Source of the DNA: DASZTV01 sp035547515
GTDB taxonomy: Bacteria > Actinomycetota > Actinomycetes > JAFAQI01
Length of the DNA: 64,000 bases
Direction of reading: 5' to 3'
NCBI GenBank assembly: GCA_035547515.1
Contig: DASZUS010000083.1
Coordinates: 1-64,000 of the forward strand
In this document: positions 15,201 to 23,667 of the stretch, in pieces
Layout: each line of letters begins with the position of its first letter
How positions within the stretch are numbered: the stretch's first letter is position 1
The notes under the pieces: generated by a model
Told to the model about the DNA's origin: nothing
Databases searched by the model: none
The model's input: the letters and a program-made list of their open reading frames with translations, nothing else
Translations under genes and position numbers: made by a program

Positions 15201-17102
15201 GTGACGACGTTCGTCGCGCTGACGCTGGTCGGTCTCGTCTCCGGCTGCGTCTACGCCCTGACCGCAGCCGGACTCGTGGTGACCTACACGACCGCCGGCG
15301 TCTTCAACTTCGCCCAGGGCGCGATGGGCATGATGGGCGCCTTCTCGTTCTGGCAGCTCTGGCAGGCATGGAATATCCCGCTCGGGTTCTCGCTGCTGAT
15401 CGTGCTCGGCATCTTCGCCCCGCTGTTCGGCGTCATCGTCGCTCGGTTCCTGTTCAACGGCCGCGGCTCCGGGGCGGACCAGTCGCTGGCGCTGACTCTC
15501 GCGCTCCTGCTGGTCCTGCTCGGCGCCGCCAACGCGATCTGGAAGCCGACCACCGCGCGCAGCGTGCCGTCGTGGGCCGGCAACGGATCGGTCACCATCG
15601 GCATCCTCAACATCAACGCGATGCAGCTGCTGATCATCGCGACCGCGGCCGCCATCGCGATCGGGCTGCGGCTGATGTTCACCCACACTCGCCTCGGCAT
15701 GGCGATGCGGGCCGCGGTCGACAACCCGGACCTGCTCGCGCTCTACGGCCAGGAGCCGGCCCGGGTACAGCAGGTCGCCTGGGCGCTGAGCTCGATGCTC
15801 GCGGCGCTCGCCGGCGTACTGCTCGTGCCGTTGATCCAGATGAACATCCTCAACATGACGCTGCTCGTCGTGAACGGCTACGCGGCGGCGATGATCGGAC
15901 GTCTGCGCAACCTCCCGCGCGCCACGATCGGCGCGCTGGTGCTCGGCCTCGCGATCTCCTACGCGATCGGCTACGCGCCGCAGCTGCATCTGGACAACCA
16001 CCAGGCGACCGAGATCACGCTGCAGCAGGGCATGCCGATGCTGCTGCTGTTCGCCGTGCTGATCTTCCTGCGACCCGATCCGTTGCGGGCCGGCGTGATC
16101 GCCGCGCGACGGCTGCCCTCGATCACCTCACTGACGCAGTCACTCGCCGTCGCGGCGCTCGGGCTGATCGTGGCGATCGTGCTGTCGCGAACGCTCAGCG
16201 ACAGCAACCTCGAAACCGCGTCGCTCGCCGTGGTCATGGCTTTGATCGCGACCTCGCTCGTGCTGCTGTCCGGGTACGGCGGGCAGACCTCGCTGTGCGT
16301 GCTGACCTTCGCGGGCGTCGGCGCGTACATGATGTCCAAAGCGGGCTCCCACACGATCCTCGGCCTGGTGCTTGCCATCGTGGTCAGCGCTGCGGTCGGT
16401 GCACTCGTCGCCCTGCCGACGCTTCGGCTGCGCGGCCTGTTCCTGGCGCTCGCGACATTCGCGTTCGGCGAGATCATGGACATCGCGTTCTTCGGCCAGC
16501 GCTTCGGCTCCGGCGGCAGCCTCGACGTACACCGCCTCTCGATCCCCGGCCTTCACCTGAGCTCGGACCGCGGCTACTTCATCTTCTGCACCGCCGTGTT
16601 CCTTGCCGTGGGCGTCGCGCTGCTCGCGGTACGCCGCGGCCGTTACGGCCGCCAGCTCGCCGCACTCGACGACTCACCAGCCGCGTGCGCGACGATCGGG
16701 CTGCGGATCACCCGGCTCAAGCTGGTCGTCTTCGCGGTGTCCTCGGGCCTCGCGGGGCTGGCGGGGGCGCTCTTCGGCGGGCTCGGCGCGCAGATCATCA
16801 GCACCGGCGACTTCGCCACCCTGCAGAGCGCCGTGCTCTATCTCCTCCTGCGCGTGGGCGGGGTGAAGACGATCACCGGCGCGCTCATCGCCGGCGTGGT
16901 CACGGCAGTTCTGCCGGTGATCCAGCAGCACGTCCCGTCACTCGGCGGCCTGGCATTCCTCGTCACCGGGATCGCGTCGCTGTTCATCGGCCGATTCCCC
17001 GCCGGGTTCGCCGGCGAGGTCGGCCGCCTCCTGTCGCGCCGGCCGAGGGTGGAGCTGCCGGCGGTCATCGAGCGGAAGGAGCTCGCCGGTGCCAGCAGCT
17101 GA
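15201..17102 (+). CDS. Fused LivH-LivM branched-chain-type ABC importer permease
   Basis: 633-residue polytopic membrane protein in which both permeases of a branched-chain amino-acid-type (HAAT) ABC importer are joined. Residues about 1-290 are LivH-like (FVALTLVGLVSGCVYALTAAGLVV and FNFAQGAMGMMGAF). Residues about 310-620 are LivM-like (LLSGYGGQTSLCVLTFAGVGAY, then RRGRYGRQLAALDDSPAACATIGL, the LivM cytoplasmic loop). GTG 15201 is used because AAGGTG at 15190 is a good ribosome site; a TTG at 15183 lies inside the operator. HAAT transporters carry amino acids, urea, aromatic acids and, in actinobacteria, probably steroid-related acids. Its partners are LivF (17089), LivG (19705) and the lipoprotein at 21979. 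Confidence 0.92.
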   Translation: MTTFVALTLVGLVSGCVYALTAAGLVVTYTTAGVFNFAQGAMGMMGAFSFWQLWQAWNIPLGFSLLIVLGIFAPLFGVIVARFLFNGRGSGADQSLALTLALLLVLLGAANAIWKPTTARSVPSWAGNGSVTIGILNINAMQLLIIATAAAIAIGLRLMFTHTRLGMAMRAAVDNPDLLALYGQEPARVQQVAWALSSMLAALAGVLLVPLIQMNILNMTLLVVNGYAAAMIGRLRNLPRATIGALVLGLAISYAIGYAPQLHLDNHQATEITLQQGMPMLLLFAVLIFLRPDPLRAGVIAARRLPSITSLTQSLAVAALGLIVAIVLSRTLSDSNLETASLAVVMALIATSLVLLSGYGGQTSLCVLTFAGVGAYMMSKAGSHTILGLVLAIVVSAAVGALVALPTLRLRGLFLALATFAFGEIMDIAFFGQRFGSGGSLDVHRLSIPGLHLSSDRGYFIFCTAVFLAVGVALLAVRRGRYGRQLAALDDSPAACATIGLRITRLKLVVFAVSSGLAGLAGALFGGLGAQIISTGDFATLQSAVLYLLLRVGGVKTITGALIAGVVTAVLPVIQQHVPSLGGLAFLVTGIASLFIGRFPAGFAGEVGRLLSRRPRVELPAVIERKELAGASS

Positions 17103-17859
17103 CTCCCGCTCCGGGTCCGCCGTGGCCCAGGCGATGTCCCAGACATCGGCGCCGCAGCCGGCACTGGAGCTGCGCGGCGTGCGTGCCGGTTACGGCCGGA
17201 TCACCGTGCTGCACGACGTGGACCTCGTCGTACCGGCAGGCAGCATCGTCGCGCTGCTCGGCGCGAACGGCGCCGGCAAGACCACGACGCTGGGCGTCGC
17301 CAGCGGCCGGATCCGTCCCTCGCGCGGGCATGTCCACGTCGCGGGAGTGCACGTCAACGGCGCCAGCCCGGCGGCGCTGGCGCGTGCCGGTGTCTGCCTG
17401 ATCCCCGAGGGCCGCGGCATCTTCCCGCGGCTGACGGTGGCGGAGAACCTGCGCCTCGTCACCTATGTCGGCGACAAGTCCGCGCAGGACGTGGCAGAGC
17501 TGGCCTACGAGCAGTTCCCCAGGCTGGCCGAGCGGCGCAAGCAGGTCGCCGGGACGATGTCAGGCGGCGAGCAGCAGATGCTCGCGATGGCCCGCGCGCT
17601 GGCGACCTCGCCGAAGCTGCTGCTGCTCGACGAGATCTCGATGGGCCTGGCGCCGAAGATCGTCGCCGATCTCTACGAGATCGTCGCCAAGGTGCGCGAC
17701 CAGGGCATCACCGTGCTGCTCGTCGAGCAGTTCGCGCACACCGCGCTCGCGATCGCCGACTACGCCGTGCTCATGGCCGCCGGGCGGGTGATCCGGGTAG
17801 GACAACCGGCCGACGTCGCGAACCATCTCGATGAGACCTACCTGGGAGAGTCCGCATGA
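17089..17859 (+). CDS. livF: ABC importer ATPase, LivF type
   Basis: 256-residue nucleotide-binding subunit. Walker A GANGAGKTTT (about residues 61-70), LivF-typical IPEGRGIFPRLTVAENL, signature MSGGEQQMLAMARALA, Walker B LLLLDEISMGLAP and a switch-type His region (LLVEQFAHTAL; the usual H-loop has this form in LivF). It carries an N-terminal extension of about 25 residues. GTG 17089 overlaps the permease end by 14 bp and is preceded by GGAGCTCG. It should work with LivG to energise the fused permease. Confidence 0.92.
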   Translation: MPAADSRSGSAVAQAMSQTSAPQPALELRGVRAGYGRITVLHDVDLVVPAGSIVALLGANGAGKTTTLGVASGRIRPSRGHVHVAGVHVNGASPAALARAGVCLIPEGRGIFPRLTVAENLRLVTYVGDKSAQDVAELAYEQFPRLAERRKQVAGTMSGGEQQMLAMARALATSPKLLLLDEISMGLAPKIVADLYEIVAKVRDQGITVLLVEQFAHTALAIADYAVLMAAGRVIRVGQPADVANHLDETYLGESA

Positions 17860-19139
17860 GGCTTCGCCGGCTCGCCTTCGCCGTCTTCGCACTCACGTTG
17901 CTCGTGCCAGCCGAAGCAGCCTCCGGCCTCGCCGCTCGCGACACCCACGGTCACGTCCCGGTGGGCTCCGGGCTGCTCAGCTACACCGCGCTCGCCAACG
18001 CACCGGGCATCGGCATCACCGGCATCTACATGGGTGTCTCGCTCGACATCCCGCAGGCCAACTCCTCGCTGACCACCGGCGGCGTCGGCGCGGGCCTCGC
18101 GTCGATCGCCTGGCCCGGGGACGTCGGCGGCAACGCCGGAACCGCGATCCAGGTGCTCGAGCCCAACGCGCCGTCCTTCGTGACGATCCTCAACGACCCA
18201 GTGAAGGCCGAGACGCACAGCACCGGCACCCACCACGCCGTCAACAAGTCGATTCCCGGCACAGTGATGGAGTCGAGCGCGACCCACACGCTGGTCACGG
18301 CATCGTCGAAGACCAGCCTGGCGCTCCCGACGCTCGGATCGCTCGGCGCGTTCACCGGCTCCAGCTCCGCCAAGCTGGTCGGGCCGCACACCATCCGGGC
18401 CGTTGCCGACAGCACACTGGCGGGCATCAAGCTCGCGGGTGGCCTGATCAAGATCGGCGCGCTGACCTCTCACGCAGTGGTGCTCAGCAACGGCAAGACC
18501 TCCCACGGCCATGCCAAGACCACCGTCGCAGACGTCACGATTGCGGGCATCCCGGTGTCCATCGACAAGCAAGGCATCCACCTCGCCAAGTCGGTGATCC
18601 CGACCTCGGCGGTGACCTCACTGCTGTCCAAGACGCTGAAGGCGCTGCACCTGTCCGCAACCTTCACACCGACCCTGTTCAGCCATGCCGGTCCGTCCGC
18701 GTCGTACGACGCCGGCGCCCTGCTGCTCACGTATCACCCCGGCACCGGTACGACGAAGTACACGCTGACCCTCGGCCGGGCGATGGCACAGGTGGGCGCG
18801 ACTGCCTCCTTCGCGCCGGGGTTGGTCACGGGGCCGACGACCTCGGCGACCACTCCGCCGTCGACGTCCAGCCCGGGCTCGTCCTCACCCGGCGGTGGCG
18901 GTGGGTCGTTCCCGCTGCCGTCGGGCGGTGCGTCGACCGTCGGGACCGGCGGCAACGTCCAGCCGCCGACAGTGGCGAGCCCGGTCGCGAATGCCGCCGA
19001 CGACCTCGCGGGCGGCCCGACCGGATGGATGATCTTCGGCGTGATCGCGGCAGTGCTGCTCGGCGCACTGTTCCTGCCCAGGATCGCCGGCGCGTTTCTT
19101 GCCGCACCCGCCAACTCCGGCTGTGAGGACAACGAATGA
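17856..19139 (+). CDS. Secreted, C-terminally anchored protein in the ABC importer operon
   Basis: 427-residue protein of no family I recognise. The signal peptide is at 1-22 (LAFAVFALTLLVPAEA). The mature part of about 300 residues is rich in Thr, Ser, Gly and Ala, with beta-strand-like repeats such as VADSTLAGIKLAGGLIKIGAL and VADVTIAGIPVSIDKQGIHLA. A Pro/Ser/Thr/Gly linker follows at about 320-365 (TTPPSTSSPGSSSPGGGGG), then one transmembrane helix near residues 390-412 (WMIFGVIAAVLLGALFLP). It is anchored outside the membrane by its C-terminus. ATG 17856 overlaps the livF stop (ATGA) and its stop overlaps the next gene. Its place among importer genes suggests cell-envelope delivery of the substrate; this is inferred. 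Confidence 0.82.
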   Translation: MRLRRLAFAVFALTLLVPAEAASGLAARDTHGHVPVGSGLLSYTALANAPGIGITGIYMGVSLDIPQANSSLTTGGVGAGLASIAWPGDVGGNAGTAIQVLEPNAPSFVTILNDPVKAETHSTGTHHAVNKSIPGTVMESSATHTLVTASSKTSLALPTLGSLGAFTGSSSAKLVGPHTIRAVADSTLAGIKLAGGLIKIGALTSHAVVLSNGKTSHGHAKTTVADVTIAGIPVSIDKQGIHLAKSVIPTSAVTSLLSKTLKALHLSATFTPTLFSHAGPSASYDAGALLLTYHPGTGTTKYTLTLGRAMAQVGATASFAPGLVTGPTTSATTPPSTSSPGSSSPGGGGGSFPLPSGGASTVGTGGNVQPPTVASPVANAADDLAGGPTGWMIFGVIAAVLLGALFLPRIAGAFLAAPANSGCEDNE

Positions 19140-19708
19140 GCACGCAGTCTGACGAGTCAGCGCGGTCGAACCTGTCCCAGCTGCGCGAGGCGGTGTCCGG
19201 GTTGCGGCCCAGCCGGATCAGCTGGTCGGACTCCTGGCTGCTGATCATCGGCAGTGCGCTCCTGCCGCTGGGCGTCGGGCTGATCCTGCTGGGCTGGTAC
19301 GGCAGCGCGCAGACCTCACTGGACTGGGAGCAGACGCCGTACCTGATCTCCGGCGGCCTGCTCGGCCTCGGCCTACTGGGCGTCGGCACCGCGATGTTCT
19401 TCTCGTACTGGATGACCCGGCTCGTGCGCAGCACCGAGGAGGCCGCGCGCCGCGACCGTGAGCACCAGCTGCGCGTCGAGCAGCTGCTCACCGAGATCTC
19501 GGCCGGCCAGCGCGCCGCCGGGCGGCCAGCGGCGCGGGCCGCGGAGGCGCTGGTGGTCACCCCGGGCGGCACGATGCTGCACCGGGCGGACTGTGTCGCC
19601 ACCCGAGGGCTGGAGGTCACCAAGCCCAAGTCCTACGCCGGCCTGGAGCTCTGCGGCATCTGCCGGCCGACCCCGCCCAACCAGCGTCGGGCATCGAGCC
19701 GGTCGTGA
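19136..19708 (+). CDS. Small membrane protein with C-terminal Cys/His motif, in the ABC importer operon
   Basis: 190 residues. Two transmembrane helices (about 34-54, WLLIIGSALLPLGVGLILLGW, and 67-91, LISGGLLGLGLLGVGTAMFFSYW), then a charged coiled helix (STEEAARRDREHQLRVEQLL), then a C-terminal segment MLHRADCVATRG...LELCGICRP that contains His, Cys and a CxxC pair and may bind a metal. The ATG at 19136 overlaps the preceding stop. It lies between the anchored secreted protein and livG, whose start overlaps its stop. It belongs to no importer family I know, and a dedicated accessory role for this transporter is inferred from its fully coupled position. Confidence 0.8.
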   Translation: MSTQSDESARSNLSQLREAVSGLRPSRISWSDSWLLIIGSALLPLGVGLILLGWYGSAQTSLDWEQTPYLISGGLLGLGLLGVGTAMFFSYWMTRLVRSTEEAARRDREHQLRVEQLLTEISAGQRAAGRPAARAAEALVVTPGGTMLHRADCVATRGLEVTKPKSYAGLELCGICRPTPPNQRRASSRS

Positions 19709-20445
19709 CGCCGCTGCTCGAGGTCTCCGACGTCACCGTCCGCTTCGGCGGGCTGGTCGCGGTCAGCGAGGTCACCCTCGGCGTGGCCGCCGACTCGGTG
19801 ACCGGCCTGATCGGGCCCAACGGTGCCGGCAAGACGACGCTGTTCAACGTCATCAGCGGCCTGCAGCAGCCGACGCACGGGCGAGTCAGGTTCGACGGCG
19901 ACGAGATCACCAGCTGGTCCGCGGCGCGGCGAGCCCGCGCGGGGATCGCCCGCACCTTCCAGCGGCTCGAGGTGTTCGGGTCGCTGTCGGTGCGAGACAA
20001 CGTGCTGACCGCTGCCGAGCTCAGCCGCGGCTTCCACCGCGACGCTCGGCCGGCGGCCGTGGTCGCCGACGAGATGCTCGAGCGCGTCGGCGTCTCGGCG
20101 TACGCCGATGCGCCGGCCGACGCCGTACCCACCGGCGTGGCCCGGCTCGTCGAGGTCGCCCGGGCACTGGCCATCGCTCCCAAGCTGCTGCTGCTCGACG
20201 AGCCGTCGTCCGGGCTGTCACCGAGCGAGACCGACGCCTTCGGCGCACTGCTCCGTGAGCTGGCGGCGTCCGGGGTCGCGGTGCTGCTCGTCGAGCACGA
20301 CGTCGACCTGGTGATGCACGTCTGCGACACGCTGCACGTGCTCGACTTCGGCCGGATCATCGGCGCGGGCACTCCCGCCGAGGTGCGCGCCGACCCCGTC
20401 GTACAACATGCCTACCTCGGCGCCACCCCAGAGCTCGCCAGCTGA
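19705..20445 (+). CDS. livG: ABC importer ATPase, LivG type
   Basis: 246-residue nucleotide-binding subunit. Walker A GPNGAGKTTLFNVISG, Q-loop region ARTFQRLEVFGSLSV, degenerate LivG-type signature VPTGVARLVEVARALA, Walker B LLLLDEPSSGLSPSE and H-loop LLVEHDVDLVMHVCD. GTG 19705 overlaps the stop of the preceding membrane protein. It is the second ATPase of the importer; the separation of livF and livG by two accessory genes is unusual because they are normally adjacent. Confidence 0.92.
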   Translation: MTPLLEVSDVTVRFGGLVAVSEVTLGVAADSVTGLIGPNGAGKTTLFNVISGLQQPTHGRVRFDGDEITSWSAARRARAGIARTFQRLEVFGSLSVRDNVLTAAELSRGFHRDARPAAVVADEMLERVGVSAYADAPADAVPTGVARLVEVARALAIAPKLLLLDEPSSGLSPSETDAFGALLRELAASGVAVLLVEHDVDLVMHVCDTLHVLDFGRIIGAGTPAEVRADPVVQHAYLGATPELAS

Positions 20446-20476
20446 GCGCATACGCCAACCGCTACGGAGGATCACC

Positions 20477-21742
20477 ATGACTGTCACCGCCGGCGCCGAC
20501 CTCGGCATCAACCTGTCCGACGAGGCGTTCTGGAGCCTGCCGCAGGAGGAGCGGTACGCCGCGTTCGCGCGGCTACGGGCGGAGGCGCCGATCGCGTACT
20601 TCGAGGAGCCCGAGATGCCGGGCTTCCCGCTCGGGCCGGGTTACTACGCGGTGACGCGGCATGCGGACGTCGAGCACATCAGCGCGACGCCGGAGCTGTT
20701 CTGCAGCGGGCAGGGAGCGGTCTCGATCCTTGACCTGCCGATGGAGATGCAGGAGTTCTATGGCTCGATGATCTCGATGGACAACCCGCGGCACGCGAAG
20801 ATCCGCCGGATCGTGTCCTCCGCCTTCACCCCGAAGATGCTCGACGACGTGGTCAACGACGTCGACGTGCTCTGCCGCGAGATCCTCGCCGACGCGCGTA
20901 CGACGGCTGAGGCCAGCGGCGGCGAGTTCGACCTGGTGAGCGAGGTCGCGGCGCCTCTCCCGCTGCGGATCATCTGCCGGATGATGGGCATCCCGGAGTC
21001 CGAAGAGAAGATGGTGCTCGAGCAGAGCAACGTGATCCTCTCCGGCGGTGACCCGGACTTCATCACCACCCCCGAAGAGGGCATGACGCTTGCTCTCAAC
21101 GCCGGGATCGCGCTGTCCGGGTTGATGACGCAGCTCGCCGAGGAGCGCAAGGCCAGCCCGAAGGACGACCTCGTCTCCGCCCTGGTCAACGCGGAGATCG
21201 AGGGCGAGTCGTTGAGCTTCCAGGAGATCGCGTCCTTCTTCATCCTGCTGTGCGTCGCCGGCAACGAGACGACGCGCACCGCGATCAGCCACGGTGTGTA
21301 CGCCCTCGACCGCAATCCCGAGCAGCGCGCGGCGTGGATGGCTGAGGAGTCGCTGAGCAAGACGGCCGTCGAGGAGATCGTCCGCTACGCGAGCCCGGTG
21401 ACCTGGATGCGGCGTACCGCGACCCAGCCGGTGACCGTCGGCGGTCAGGACTTCCCGGAGGGCTCGAAGTTCATCCTGTTCTACAACTCGGCCAACCGCG
21501 ACGAGGCGGTGTTCGAGAATGGCGAGGCGTTCGACATCCGGCGCTCACCGAACCCGCACGTCGGCTTCGGCGCCCGCGGGCCGCACTTCTGCCTCGGCGC
21601 GAACCTGGCCCGTCGCGAGATCGCGGTCGCCTTCCGCAACCTGTTCGAGCTGATGCCGAACCTGCACGTAGTCGGCGAGCCGGACCGCCTGCGCAGCTCG
21701 TTCGTGAACGGCATCAAGCGGATGACGGTCAGCATCAGCTGA
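20477..21742 (+). CDS. Cytochrome P450, CYP125/CYP124/CYP142-like
   Basis: 421-residue soluble P450. I-helix oxygen motif CVAGNETTRTA, ExxR in EEIVRYASPV, a meander, and the heme-binding loop FGARGPHFCLGANLAR with the proximal Cys. The ending PDRLRSSFVNGIKRM closely follows the pattern of mycobacterial CYP125, CYP142 and CYP124, which hydroxylate the terminal methyl of sterol or isoprenoid side chains to start their degradation. ATG 20477 has GGAGG at 20466-20470, and the gene follows livG by 31 bp, so it is probably the last gene of the importer operon. With the FadD/FadE operon nearby it suggests terminal oxidation of a branched side chain. No ferredoxin partner is adjacent. Confidence 0.92.
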   Translation: MTVTAGADLGINLSDEAFWSLPQEERYAAFARLRAEAPIAYFEEPEMPGFPLGPGYYAVTRHADVEHISATPELFCSGQGAVSILDLPMEMQEFYGSMISMDNPRHAKIRRIVSSAFTPKMLDDVVNDVDVLCREILADARTTAEASGGEFDLVSEVAAPLPLRIICRMMGIPESEEKMVLEQSNVILSGGDPDFITTPEEGMTLALNAGIALSGLMTQLAEERKASPKDDLVSALVNAEIEGESLSFQEIASFFILLCVAGNETTRTAISHGVYALDRNPEQRAAWMAEESLSKTAVEEIVRYASPVTWMRRTATQPVTVGGQDFPEGSKFILFYNSANRDEAVFENGEAFDIRRSPNPHVGFGARGPHFCLGANLARREIAVAFRNLFELMPNLHVVGEPDRLRSSFVNGIKRMTVSIS

Positions 21743-21927
21743 CCGTCACGCATCGCTACGCAAAGTCGGCGCGGGCGACGAACTGCCCGGACCAGTCAAT
21801 GATCACGTGCTGCGCAAACGGCCTCGGGAGGCCAGAGTTGATGACGAGGAGCCGCACGCGCGACTCCGCAGCGACGAGGTGCATCCCGGCCGACCACATC
21901 CGGCCGGCAAGACGCCGAGACCTACTG

Positions 21928-21960
21928 TTTGGGCGTCATTTCTTGCTTTTAGCGCCCAAA
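21928..21960. terminator. Inverted repeat after the substrate-binding-protein gene
   Basis: TTTGGGCG (21928-21935) and CGCCCAAA (21953-21960) form an 8-bp stem with a 17-base A/T-rich loop, 18 bp beyond the stop of the minus-strand lipoprotein gene. A terminator is likely, possibly shared with the P450 operon, which ends at 21742. The remainder of 21743-21978 shows no convincing gene. Confidence 0.45.
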
Positions 21961-21978
21961 AGGTTGGGCTCGGCGGGA

Positions 21979-23502
21979 TCAGCCGTGGGTGCCTTGGCAG
22001 ACGAACTTGGTGGGTGACACCCCGGTACGCACGTACTGGCCGTCCTTGATCACCCACGGCACGAAGCAGTTGCCGGCCTGTTTCGCGGCCGGGTCCGATG
22101 GCGCGAAGAACCCGTCGGCGTCGTAGGAGTGGACCTTGCTCAACGCGGCAAGCACCTTCTGCCGCGTCAGGTCAGGTCCGACAGAACCGATCGCGTCGAC
22201 CAGCAGCTCGGTCTCCGCCCACGCGTCCGCCGCGAACGAGTCGGCCGGCCCGTTGCCGGTGACCGCGGCGTACCACTTGTGGAACAGCGCGGTCGCCGGG
22301 ATGTGCGCGATGTCGCCGGCGCTGAAGAACATCGTCTCGCCGTTGAACCCGTAGATGCCGTTGGCGAGCGAGGCGTTGCCGAGGTCGGTGAAGAAGGTCT
22401 GGTCGTACGCCAGCGGCGCGACGATCAGCGGGTGGAAGTTCTGCTGGTTGGCGTTTCGGACGAACTCCGCCAGCTCCTGCGCGTCGAACAGCGTGTAGAA
22501 CAGCTTCACCCCGGCCTGGCGCATCTGGATGATCTGCGCGGTGAAGTCGGTCGACGTCGGTGACACCGACGAGTGCACGATGAACTTCCAGCCAGCGGTC
22601 GCCGCGCTCTGCATCGACAACGACGCGACGTTGTTGACCGCGGGCAGGTTCGCCCAGAGGAACCCGGTGTGCTCGACGTCGTCACGTCCGAAGCGCGAGG
22701 TTCCCCACTGGAACTCGCCGTTGCCGACCTTGGTGCCGATCGGCGTGACGCTGTAGTTGTTGGGCAGCGCGTTCGCCTGCGGCGTGACCGCAAGGTGCGC
22801 ATCCGGCACTGTCTTGTGGGCTGCCAGCACCGTCGCGCCGCACTGGTCGTTGAGCGACGCGGAACCGGCGAACGCGAAGACCTTGCCGACCTCCTCGTCG
22901 ATCCCGTTGCGGTCACCTTCACAGGAGGTCTGCGAGTCGGCGACATCGATCTTCAGCTGGCGGCCGTAGATGCCGCCGAGGGAGTTGACGTAGGCGATGT
23001 AGGCGTTGGTGCCGTTGACCGCGCTCTGGAACAGGCCGGGCTGCGGGCCTGACAGGTCGCTGACGTTTCCCAGCAGGATCTGCGTGGCGGTCACCCCGAC
23101 ATCAGTGGAGCCGCCGTTGCCCCCGGCCGGCGCCGGGGCGCCGACGCCCGGCGGCAGCCCGTTCGAAGACGTGGTGGAGGTAGTGGTCGACCCCGTCTTG
23201 CCGCCCGCCTTGCCGCCGGTCGTCGTGGTCCCGGAGCCGCCGGTCCCGCCGCTCTGGGCGCCGCTGCCACCGGTGACGGGTGGTAGCGAACCGACCGTGC
23301 CCGGCTCACTCGGCACTGTCCCGGGGTTGACCGGCTCCGAGCCGCCGGTGATCGGGGCGGTGTTCGCGACCCCACCTCCGGTCTGCTCGAGCTGCTGGGC
23401 GGCCAGCTGCCGGCGCGTGGCGGAGTTGACTTGCGTGCCGCACGCAGCGAGCAGCCCGACGACGGCGGTCAACGCAAGGACGGCACGGGTACGTCGAATC
23501 AC
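21979..23502 (-). CDS. ABC importer substrate-binding lipoprotein (HAAT/LivK type)
   Basis: 507-residue lipoprotein with a lipobox at VVGLLAAC (lipidated Cys21). A Gly/Ser/Thr/Pro linker (about 40-135) crosses the wall, and a type I periplasmic-binding domain starts at ATQILLGNVSDLSGPQPGLFQ, with SLGGIYGRQLKIDVADSQTSC typical of the LivK family. It should bind the substrate of the importer at 15201-20445. The GTG at 23502 is chosen because it begins the signal peptide. It lies only 12 bp beyond a copy of the operator and has no spaced Shine-Dalgarno, so the transcript may be nearly leaderless. It is encoded apart from the transporter operon but carries the same palindrome. Confidence 0.9.
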   Translation of the reverse strand: MIRRTRAVLALTAVVGLLAACGTQVNSATRRQLAAQQLEQTGGGVANTAPITGGSEPVNPGTVPSEPGTVGSLPPVTGGSGAQSGGTGGSGTTTTGGKAGGKTGSTTTSTTSSNGLPPGVGAPAPAGGNGGSTDVGVTATQILLGNVSDLSGPQPGLFQSAVNGTNAYIAYVNSLGGIYGRQLKIDVADSQTSCEGDRNGIDEEVGKVFAFAGSASLNDQCGATVLAAHKTVPDAHLAVTPQANALPNNYSVTPIGTKVGNGEFQWGTSRFGRDDVEHTGFLWANLPAVNNVASLSMQSAATAGWKFIVHSSVSPTSTDFTAQIIQMRQAGVKLFYTLFDAQELAEFVRNANQQNFHPLIVAPLAYDQTFFTDLGNASLANGIYGFNGETMFFSAGDIAHIPATALFHKWYAAVTGNGPADSFAADAWAETELLVDAIGSVGPDLTRQKVLAALSKVHSYDADGFFAPSDPAAKQAGNCFVPWVIKDGQYVRTGVSPTKFVCQGTHG

Positions 23503-23514
23503 CTCCGGAACGTA

Positions 23515-23540
23515 ACTTCCGTGCACTAGTGCACGCAAGT
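23515..23540. promoter_or_regulatory. Palindromic operator of the substrate-binding-protein gene
   Basis: ACTTCCGTGC (23515-23524), ACTAGT, GCACGCAAGT (23531-23540): 9 of 10 complementary arm positions with a self-complementary 6-bp centre. The architecture and flanks (ACTT...AAGT) match the operator at 15158-15183. Confidence 0.7.
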
Positions 23541-23667
23541 GACCCCGCGGGTGCCGTGCCGGTCACCCGAGTAACCCGTCCCGATTCGTGGACGTACTCG
23601 CGGCTGAGCGCGGGTATCGAGTCGCCAACTATGACGTCCCGACCGGGACGTAGACCTGGGAGGCGAC

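Noticed and set aside
15368..17401. 677-codon frame inside the fused permease
   Set aside because: Alternative-frame shadow; the LivH-LivM frame is hydrophobic and family-like.
21799..22017. Possible 72-residue plus-strand gene after the P450
   Set aside because: No ribosome site, no conserved features, and it runs into the lipoprotein gene on the other strand.
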